A stretch of DNA of 5,801 nt, taken from NCBI GenBank assembly GCA_016302015.1, contig JAEDOJ010000103.1, positions 1-5,801 of the forward strand, read 5' to 3'. The notes beneath the pieces were generated by a model. That model worked only from the letters and a program-made list of their open reading frames with translations, was not told the DNA's origin and ran no database searches. This document shows positions 1 through 4,172 of this stretch, piece after piece. The position numbers and the translations under genes were made by a program. This DNA comes from Oscillospiraceae bacterium (lineage in GTDB: Bacteria > Bacillota_A > Clostridia > Oscillospirales > Oscillospiraceae). The first letter of the stretch is position 1. Each line of letters starts with the position of its first letter.

Positions 1-1884
1 GAGATCACCAACAACCGGCCGGACTGCTATTCCATCATCGGTCTGGCAAGAGAAGCCGCCGCTGCCTTCAACAAGCCCATGAAGCATCACGAGCCTGTGG
101 TGAAGGGCGGCGCGGAGGGCTGCCTGGCTGACCTTCTGGACGTGGAGGTTCCCGCGGAGGATCTGTGCAGCCGCTATACTGCCAGAATGGTTCGCAATGT
201 GAAGATTGCACCCTCTCCCCTGTGGCTGCGCCAGCGTCTTCGTGCCAACGGCGTCCGTCCCATCAATAATATTGTTGACATTACCAATTATGTCATGCTG
301 GAATACGGTCAGCCCATGCACGCCTTCGACTACCGCTATGTAGGCTCCGGCAAAATCATTGTCCGCCGCAGCGAAGAGGGCGAAACGCTGACCACGCTGG
401 ACGGCAACGTCCGCAAGCTGACCCCCGGTATGCTGGTCATTGCCGATGAGGCCAAGCCCATCGGTCTGGCAGGCATCATGGGCGGCGAAAACAGCGAGAT
501 CATGGACGATACCGTGGATGTGGTCTTTGAATCCGCCAATTTCAACGGTACTTCCATCCGTCAGACCGCTCTGGCGCTGGGTATGCGTACGGAAGCCTCC
601 GGAAAATTTGAGAAAAATATCGATCCCCTGCTGACCCTCCCCGCAGTCAATCGTGCCTGCGAGCTGGTAGAACTGCTGGGCGCCGGCGAGGTCATGGACG
701 GCACCATCGACATCCTCAATCACATCCCCGAACCCAGAGAACTGCCGCTGGAGGCGGACAAGATCAACGCCCTCCTCGGTACGGATATTTCCGAGGAGGA
801 GATGATCGAATATCTCCGCCGTCTGGAGGTTCCCGTAGAGGGAAAGACCATCAAGGTTCCCTCCTTCCGTCCCGATCTGGTTCAGACCGCGGATATTGCG
901 GAAGAGGTAGGCAGACTCTACGGCTATAACGAGATTCCCACCACCTCCTTCAAGGGCGTTGCCTCCGAAGGCGGCTACACCGGCACCATGGCGCTGGAAA
1001 ACACCGTAGGCCGCCTCTGCCGCAGTCTGGGCTTCAGCGAAATTCTCACCTATTCCTTCGTTTCTCCCACGGTTTTCGACATGATCCGCATTCCCGCAGA
1101 CTCTCCTCTGCGGAACACCATGCGAATTCAGAATCCTCTGGGCGAGGACGCTTCTATCATGCGTACCATCGCACTGCCCTCCATGCTTGCAATTTTGTCC
1201 CGTAACAACGCTTATCACAATAGCGCCTGCAAGCTCTATGAAATGGCGAAGGTCTATCTGCCCAAGGAAGGCCAGCGCCTTCCCGACGAGCCGAGACATC
1301 TGCTCCTGGGCAGCTACGGCGAGGGTGAGGACTTCTTCTCCCTGAAGGGCGAGATTGAAGCCATCTTCCGGGGTATGAATGTGAAGCCTGCCGCATATAC
1401 TGCGGTAAAGGACAACCCCTCCTACCATCCCGGCCGCTGCGCCAAGGTTACCGTGGAGCGCGTTGAGGTTGGCGTTTTCGGTCAGGTTCATCCTCTGGTT
1501 GCCAAAAACTACGGCATTGACGCTGAAGTTTACGCCGCCGAGTTGAATTTCACCGCACTGGCTGATCTGCGCGAGCCTGCCGCAACCTACGTTCCCCTGC
1601 CCAAGTACCCGGCTGTCACCCGTGATATTGCCGTGGTTTGCAGGGAGGAACTCACCGTGGCCGAGTTGGAAGACTGCATCCGTAAGGCCGGCACCAAGCT
1701 GCTCCGGGACGTTCGCCTGTTTGACATTTACCGCGGCAAGGGCATTGAGCCGGGTGCAAAGTCTGTCGCCTTCTCCCTGACCCTCCGTGCCGACGACCGT
1801 ACATTGACTGACGCCGATTCCGACGGTGCGGTTGCAGGAATTCTGTCCGCTCTGGAATCTCAACTGGGTGCGAAGCTTCGATAA
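1..1884 (+). CDS. pheT: Phenylalanine--tRNA ligase beta subunit, 5'-truncated by window edge
   Basis: This is the beta chain of the cytoplasmic alpha2-beta2 enzyme that charges tRNA-Phe using ATP; the beta chain carries the editing site and tRNA contacts. The frame is open from base 1, and the residues before the first ATG (79) are still PheT-like (TNNRPDCYSIIGLARE), so 79 is not the start. About 627 codons are visible against a usual length near 800, so the N-terminal EMAP/OB-fold tRNA-binding part lies outside. In order I see the B3/B4 editing region with NNIVDITNYVMLEYGQPMHA (about residues 89-108) and GLAGIMGG (about 155-162), the RTEAS motif (about 196-200), the B5 domain, then PSFRPDL and the EEVGRLYGYNEIP stretch. 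The catalytic-like core follows, and a C-terminal FDX-ACB anticodon-binding domain starts around residue 532 (LPKYPAVTRDIAVV). pheS is expected just upstream. No terminator hairpin is evident after the TAA. The identification is secure. Confidence 0.98.
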   Translation, partial: EITNNRPDCYSIIGLAREAAAAFNKPMKHHEPVVKGGAEGCLADLLDVEVPAEDLCSRYTARMVRNVKIAPSPLWLRQRLRANGVRPINNIVDITNYVMLEYGQPMHAFDYRYVGSGKIIVRRSEEGETLTTLDGNVRKLTPGMLVIADEAKPIGLAGIMGGENSEIMDDTVDVVFESANFNGTSIRQTALALGMRTEASGKFEKNIDPLLTLPAVNRACELVELLGAGEVMDGTIDILNHIPEPRELPLEADKINALLGTDISEEEMIEYLRRLEVPVEGKTIKVPSFRPDLVQTADIAEEVGRLYGYNEIPTTSFKGVASEGGYTGTMALENTVGRLCRSLGFSEILTYSFVSPTVFDMIRIPADSPLRNTMRIQNPLGEDASIMRTIALPSMLAILSRNNAYHNSACKLYEMAKVYLPKEGQRLPDEPRHLLLGSYGEGEDFFSLKGEIEAIFRGMNVKPAAYTAVKDNPSYHPGRCAKVTVERVEVGVFGQVHPLVAKNYGIDAEVYAAELNFTALADLREPAATYVPLPKYPAVTRDIAVVCREELTVAELEDCIRKAGTKLLRDVRLFDIYRGKGIEPGAKSVAFSLTLRADDRTLTDADSDGAVAGILSALESQLGAKLR

Positions 1885-1902
1885 AAATTTCTTGATTTGG
1901 TC

Positions 1903-1931
1903 TTTACTTTACGGCCAATTTGGTATATGAT
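1903..1931 (+). promoter_or_regulatory. Sigma-A type promoter for ireB
   Basis: TTTACT (1903-1908, four of six matches to TTGACA) and TATGAT (1926-1931, five of six to TATAAT) are separated by exactly 17 bp. The -10 sits 31 bp ahead of the ireB start in an AT-rich gap of 78 bp after pheT, leaving room for a short leader and a strong ribosome binding site. The spacer contains a small palindrome, CCAATTTGG (1915-1923), that could be a regulator contact but is too short to call. This promoter would let ireB be transcribed independently of pheT, although read-through from pheT also looks possible. Confidence 0.65.
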
Positions 1932-1945
1932 ATAGGAAATAGCTG

Positions 1946-1954
1946 AAAAGGAGG
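1946..1954 (+). promoter_or_regulatory. Ribosome binding site selecting a TTG start for ireB
   Basis: AAAAGGAGG lies 8 nt before TTG at 1963. No ATG is available in this frame near the conserved N-terminus, and the nearby GTG triplets (1956, 1958) are out of frame. The near-perfect Shine-Dalgarno sequence therefore decides for the TTG start. Confidence 0.85.
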
Positions 1955-1962
1955 CGTGTGTT

Positions 1963-2208
1963 TTGGATCAGAATACCTTAAAATTTACCGTTCCCGTGGA
2001 TGCTGATGAGGAAATGAAGCAGATTCTTACTCAGGTGTATCGCTCGTTGACGGAAAAGGGCTATAACCCAATCAATCAGATCGTAGGTTATATCCTTTCA
2101 GAAGACCCCACTTATATCACCAACCACAACAACGCACGCAGCCTGATCTGCAAGCTGGATCGTGACGAGTTGTTGCAGGAGCTTGTGCGCCACTATTTGT
2201 TTGATTAA
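1963..2208 (+). CDS. ireB: IreB/ReoM family regulatory phosphoprotein (UPF0297)
   Basis: The 81-residue product carries the family signature [12 protein letters not shown] (about residues 32-43), followed by LSEDPTYI and NARSLI, and ends in [13 protein letters not shown]. Family members (IreB of Enterococcus, ReoM of Listeria) are small helical cytoplasmic dimers phosphorylated near the N-terminus by the PASTA-domain Ser/Thr kinase; in Listeria this controls ClpCP-dependent turnover of MurA and so peptidoglycan synthesis. Thr5 (TLKF) lines up with the known phospho-threonine 7 of those proteins, and a second N-terminal Thr such as Enterococcus Thr4 is absent. Compared with my recollection of ReoM, two of four conserved arginines are replaced (Asn54 and Cys63), while Arg59 and Arg67 remain. 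The start is TTG with a strong ribosome binding site. The common order in Bacillota is alaS-ireB-ruvX; here the gene follows pheT instead. Confidence 0.95.
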   Translation: MDQNTLKFTVPVDADEEMKQILTQVYRSLTEKGYNPINQIVGYILSEDPTYITNHNNARSLICKLDRDELLQELVRHYLFD

Positions 2209-2214
2209 GATTGC

Positions 2215-2275
2215 GGTGGGGCTTTCGTGCTTGCGGAAGCCCCACTCCCCCGCTTTCGTGGTTTAGCGGCGAAGG
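2215..2275 (+). promoter_or_regulatory. Tandem GC-rich hairpins between ireB and the next gene
   Basis: The first stem-loop pairs GTGGGGCTTTC (2216-2226) with GGAAGCCCCAC (2235-2245), 11 bp including one T-G wobble, around an 8-nt loop. A second, weaker fold can form either as CCGCT/AGCGG (2250-2254 with 2265-2269) or as CTTTCG/CGAAGG (2253-2258 with 2270-2275). Neither is followed by a T-run, so they are not classic intrinsic terminators. They begin just after the ireB stop codon and lie ahead of the next ribosome binding site. Likely roles are mRNA 3'-end stabilisation, partial attenuation or a processing site. The word GCTTTCGTG occurs in both (2221-2229 and 2252-2260). Confidence 0.6.
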
Positions 2276-2306
2276 ATCGTGGGCATCATTTTCTTGGGAG
2301 GTACTT

Positions 2307-2597
2307 ATGGCTGAAACAAAGGAAGTTCTGACTTACAAGGGGCATCCCCTTATGCGAAAGGATAATCTGATTTATTACGGTTCCATGGCCGACGAGTATA
2401 TTATTATGCTGCAGGTTTTGGAAACCACCAACCTGAAGGATCTGAGCGTCGCCACCAAGGTGTCTGTTCAGCTTCAGCGAACCGATCCCAACTGCAAGGC
2501 AAGAGATCGTGTGGTAAAGAAAAGCGAAAAAGACGGCTTCTACACCGCTCTGGATCTGGGCCATGTGTGGCTGGAAAGAAATCTGAACTCCAAATAA
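2307..2597 (+). CDS. Small conserved-looking protein of unknown function (96 aa)
   Basis: I do not know a function for this protein. The start is ATG at 2307, preceded by GGGAGG (2296-2301) 5 nt upstream. The same frame is open back to 2211, but that extension runs through the hairpins and has no ribosome binding site. The product is soluble, with no signal peptide or membrane segment. It has a short N-terminal beta-like part (LTYKGHPLMRKDNLIYYG, about 8-25), a central hydrophobic stretch YIIMLQVLE (about 31-39), VATKVSVQLQ (about 48-57), a charged basic segment (RDRVVKKSEKDG, about 66-77) and an aliphatic/aromatic C-terminus with ALDLGHVWLER (about 81-91). I recall similar unnamed proteins in other Clostridia, but that is from memory only. 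It probably shares the ireB transcript, since it sits 98 bp downstream on the same strand with no visible promoter and is followed directly by a terminator. Confidence 0.82.
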   Translation: MAETKEVLTYKGHPLMRKDNLIYYGSMADEYIIMLQVLETTNLKDLSVATKVSVQLQRTDPNCKARDRVVKKSEKDGFYTALDLGHVWLERNLNSK

Positions 2598-2603
2598 GAC
2601 CAA

Positions 2604-2639
2604 AAAACTCCGTTTCTCCCGAGAGACGGAGTTTTCCTT
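2604..2639 (+). terminator. Intrinsic terminator of the ireB unit
   Basis: AAAACTCCGTTTCT (2604-2617) pairs with AGAGACGGAGTTTT (2622-2635), 14 bp with one T-G wobble and a 4-nt loop. The T-rich 3' side TTTTCCTT follows, starting 7 nt after the TAA of the small gene. It cleanly separates this unit from the structured region downstream. The A-rich left flank could allow some function on the other strand. Confidence 0.9.
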
Positions 2640-2661
2640 AGTTGGTAAATAATTTTGTTGA

Positions 2662-2715
2662 GAATTCAGCAGACATTTGTGCTGTGCTATGCTATAATCA
2701 TGTCTGCGGTAATTC
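2662..2715 (+). repeat. Inverted repeat framing the leader promoter; candidate operator
   Basis: GAATTCAGCAGACAT (2662-2676) is mirrored by ATGTCTGCGGTAATTC (2700-2715). The inner 8 bp (GCAGACAT / ATGTCTGC) match perfectly, and the outer GAATT/AATTC also match after a 2-3 nt divergent step. The arms overlap the -35 and the transcription start region. Their inner halves are centred 31 bp apart, about three helical turns, so a dimeric or looping repressor could contact both from one face. A third related half-site, GAATTCAGACAG, occurs at 2737-2747 inside the first stem-loop. The regulator cannot be named from the sequence. Confidence 0.5.
2670..2698 (+). promoter_or_regulatory. Extended -10 promoter (P1) of the structured leader
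   Basis: TATAAT (2693-2698) is a perfect -10 preceded by TG one base upstream (TGCTATAAT, 2690-2698), the extended -10 pattern. With 17 bp spacing the -35 is CAGACA (2670-2675), four of six matches. Transcription would start near 2705, at the foot of the first stem-loop, giving a leader of roughly 218 nt before the ATG at 2923. The spacer shows pentamer periodicity (GTGCT GTGCT ATGCT, 2679-2693). It lies 31 bp beyond the terminator of the upstream unit. Confidence 0.75.
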
Positions 2716-2875
2716 CATAGAAACGGGTTTTTATGGAATTCAGACAGAAATCAATGGATATCCGATTTGCATGGGGCACCATGCGAATCGGCAGGAGCAG
2801 GGATTTTTGCTATTTGTGCCGCAAAATCCCTGCGCCGGAGCAATGCGAAATAAGCCGGAAAGCCCTGCTTTTGGC
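2702..2875 (+). ncRNA. Candidate structured leader RNA or small RNA with four stem-loops
   Basis: Four imperfect inverted repeats follow one another downstream of promoter P1. Stem 1 is 2711-2740 (AATTCCATAGAAA with TTTTTATGGAATT, about 13 bp, loop CGGG), extended at its base by GTCTG/CAGAC (2702-2706 with 2741-2745) across a 4-nt bulge. Stem 2 is 2762-2791 (CCGATTTGCATGG with CCATGCGAATCGG, 13 bp with one wobble, loop GGCA). Stem 3 is 2797-2833 (GCAGGGATTTTTGC with GCAAAATCCCTGC, 13 bp with one bulged T, 10-nt loop). Stem 4 is 2854-2875 (GCCGGAAAGC with GCTTTTGGC, loop CCT). G-T wobbles and single bulges on the stems are what one expects of an RNA fold. None has a T-run after it. It could be a cis-acting leader for the 4Fe-4S gene, a free small RNA, or a repeat element. 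I recognise no known riboswitch core. Confidence 0.55.
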
Positions 2876-2897
2876 GTTGTTCAGTACGCATTATAAT
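2871..2897 (+). promoter_or_regulatory. Possible second promoter (P2) close to the 4Fe-4S gene
   Basis: A perfect TATAAT (2892-2897) lies 25 bp before the ATG at 2923. The -35 is poor: TTGGCG (2871-2876) gives a short 15-bp spacer, and TTTTGG (2869-2874) gives 17 bp but few matches. If used, transcription would begin near 2904 and bypass the stem-loop region, leaving only the ribosome binding site as leader. It may instead be just an AT-rich stretch ahead of the Shine-Dalgarno sequence. Confidence 0.35.
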
Positions 2898-2922
2898 AGA
2901 AAAAACACAAGGAGGATACCTT

Positions 2923-3618
2923 ATGAAACGACAGATTATCCGAATCGATCAGGAAAAATGCAACGGCTGCGGTCTCTGCGCCACCGCCTGCCACGAAGGC
3001 GCCATTGAAATCGTGGACGGAAAGGCCGTGCTGGCCAGGGAGAGCTTCTGTGACGGCTTGGGAGACTGCTTGCCCGGCTGTCCCACCGGCGCAATTTCCT
3101 TTGAGGAGCGGGAAGCCCCGGCCTACGACGAGGCTGCGGTTCTGGCATCAAAAAAGTCCAGGGAAGAAAAGACCGCCGTTTCCGGCGGCTGTCCCGGCAT
3201 GAAGGCCAGAACGCTTCAGCCTTCCGGCCAGCCTGTGGCAATGACAGATGCCCAATCCCAGCTTATGCAATGGCCCTGTCAGATCAAGCTCATGCCCATT
3301 CAGGCACCCTATTATGAGGGCGCAAAGCTGCTGATCGCCGCAGACTGCACCGCCTATGCCTATGCCGCCTTCCATCAGCAATTCATGCGGAAGCATATTA
3401 CGCTCATTGGCTGCCCCAAGCTGGATGGGGTGGATTATTCCGAAAAGCTCACCCAGATCATTCTGAATAACAACATCCGCAGCGTCACCGTCCTGAGAAT
3501 GGAGGTTCCCTGCTGCGGCGGGCTTGAAATGGCTGCCAAAAAGGCGCTTCAGGCCAGCGGAAAATTTCTTCCCTGGCAGGTTGTAACCATTTCCACCGAC
3601 GGACAAATTTTAGACTGA
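2923..3618 (+). CDS. 4Fe-4S binding protein with cysteine-rich C-terminal domain
   Basis: The 231-residue cytoplasmic protein has no signal peptide. The N-terminal ferredoxin-like domain (about 1-60) has C13-x2-C16-x2-C19-x3-C23, with His24 where Pro is usual, and C43-x5-C49-x3-C53-Pro. The second motif lacks the usual middle cysteine (Leu46), so it may hold a 3Fe-4S cluster or a cluster with an unusual ligand. A charged linker with Cys90 (GGCPG) follows. The C-terminal domain (about 110-231) looks alpha/beta and has conserved-looking cysteine motifs: AADC142, IGC164PK and PC197C198GG. From memory, proteins of this build are common in strict anaerobes and are annotated only as 4Fe-4S binding proteins. 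The likely role is electron transfer or redox sensing, with substrate unknown. The ATG is preceded by AAGGAGG (2909-2915) at 7 nt. The stop codon overlaps the next start, so the two genes form one unit. Confidence 0.9.
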   Translation: MKRQIIRIDQEKCNGCGLCATACHEGAIEIVDGKAVLARESFCDGLGDCLPGCPTGAISFEEREAPAYDEAAVLASKKSREEKTAVSGGCPGMKARTLQPSGQPVAMTDAQSQLMQWPCQIKLMPIQAPYYEGAKLLIAADCTAYAYAAFHQQFMRKHITLIGCPKLDGVDYSEKLTQIILNNNIRSVTVLRMEVPCCGGLEMAAKKALQASGKFLPWQVVTISTDGQILD

Positions 3619-4082
3619 TGAACGAGTTACAAAATAAAGTAGCCGGAGCCCTCATTGGCCTGGTACGCTCGTTGGATGAGACAAATACCACAGAAGAGGT
3701 TTATCACGCAATCATAGAAGGCTTACGGGCGCTCAGAACAGATCAGGAGGAAAAATTGCTGGACGCAATTGATTTCCTTCATGCCCAAAAGCACAAAGCC
3801 GTTCCCGATTGCAGCGTATGTATGAATCCATGCGGGAAAACCTCCGACTATACGATGTCGGATCTGGAAAATCTGAAGCCGGAGGAACGGCGTGCCCGGC
3901 TTATATTGCTGGACAAACTGACAGACCTTGCCCTCTGCCGAAGGAGTCCGGAGTTCACCCGGGAGTTTCCTGTCGTTTCCCAGGCAATCTTTGCCATTGG
4001 CTACGATTATTACGAAACAGAGGAAATACATGGTCTGTGTGACAGAGTAGATCAGTTGATAAGGGAAAACGAAGAGACATAA
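3618..4082 (+). CDS. Small CxxCxxxC protein, translationally coupled to the 4Fe-4S gene
   Basis: I do not recognise this 154-residue protein. It is mostly helical by composition: an amphipathic N-terminal half (about 1-60, VAGALIGLV and LRTDQEEKLLDAIDFL), a metal-site-like motif C65-x2-C68-x3-C72 followed by Gly (DCSVCMNPCGKTSDY), and a helical C-terminal half with two further single cysteines (LALC, HGLC) and many acidic residues at the end. No signal peptide or membrane segment is seen. The ATG at 3618 shares its A with the TGA of the preceding gene (TGATG), and no Shine-Dalgarno sequence precedes it. It is therefore probably translated by re-initiating ribosomes at a fixed ratio to the 4Fe-4S protein. 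Three clustered cysteines suggest Fe-S or zinc binding, and the pairing suggests a partner or electron acceptor. The function is inference only. Confidence 0.85.
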   Translation: MNELQNKVAGALIGLVRSLDETNTTEEVYHAIIEGLRALRTDQEEKLLDAIDFLHAQKHKAVPDCSVCMNPCGKTSDYTMSDLENLKPEERRARLILLDKLTDLALCRRSPEFTREFPVVSQAIFAIGYDYYETEEIHGLCDRVDQLIRENEET

Positions 4083-4099
4083 TCCATCTCGTCCGAAAT

Positions 4100-4144
4100 A
4101 AAACTACTGCACCAACGTTTCACCGATGGTGCAGTAGTTTTTTT
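4100..4144 (+). terminator. Intrinsic terminator between convergent genes
   Basis: AAAACTACTGCACCA (4100-4114) and TGGTGCAGTAGTTTT (4127-4141) form a perfect 15-bp stem around a 12-nt loop, followed by T's through 4144 (seven in a row from 4138). It begins 17 nt after the stop of the CxxCxxxC gene. Read on the other strand, the same stem ends in TTTTATTT, so it can probably also stop transcription of the SLH gene, whose stop codon is 28 bp to the right of the T-run. Confidence 0.95.
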
Positions 4145-4172
4145 ATGTTTGTCTAAAGGTCTATTTCAATTC

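Noticed and set aside
79..81. ATG at 79 as the start of pheT
   Set aside because: The frame is open from base 1 and the residues before the ATG match the PheT family, so the gene begins outside the window.
2211..2306. N-terminal extension of the 96-aa gene back to a TTG at 2211
   Set aside because: The extension is encoded by the GC-rich hairpins, has a Trp/Ser/Pro-rich unlikely sequence and no ribosome binding site, whereas ATG 2307 has GGGAGG at 5 nt.
2854..2875. Stem 4 as an intrinsic terminator or attenuator end
   Set aside because: The stem has a bulge, and what follows is GTTGTTCAG rather than a run of T's; the four T's are within the stem arm.
2642..2896. Open frame of 84 codons across the hairpin region
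   Set aside because: It starts at TTG upstream of the promoter, has no ribosome binding site, an unconvincing composition, and runs through all four stem-loops; the region reads as regulatory or RNA.
2662..2899. Gene-free block as a miniature transposable element with TATAAT-containing ends
   Set aside because: The left and right ends share only CTATAAT-like words explained by two -10 sequences; no convincing terminal inverted repeats or target duplication could be found.
2733..3008. Open frame of 91 codons overlapping the start of the 4Fe-4S gene
   Set aside because: Its ATG lies inside the right arm of stem 1 without a Shine-Dalgarno sequence, and it runs 86 bases into a clearly real gene in another frame.
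3148..3606. Long open frame antisense to the 4Fe-4S gene
   Set aside because: It is a shadow of the codon bias of the + strand gene; no ribosome binding site or recognisable protein features.
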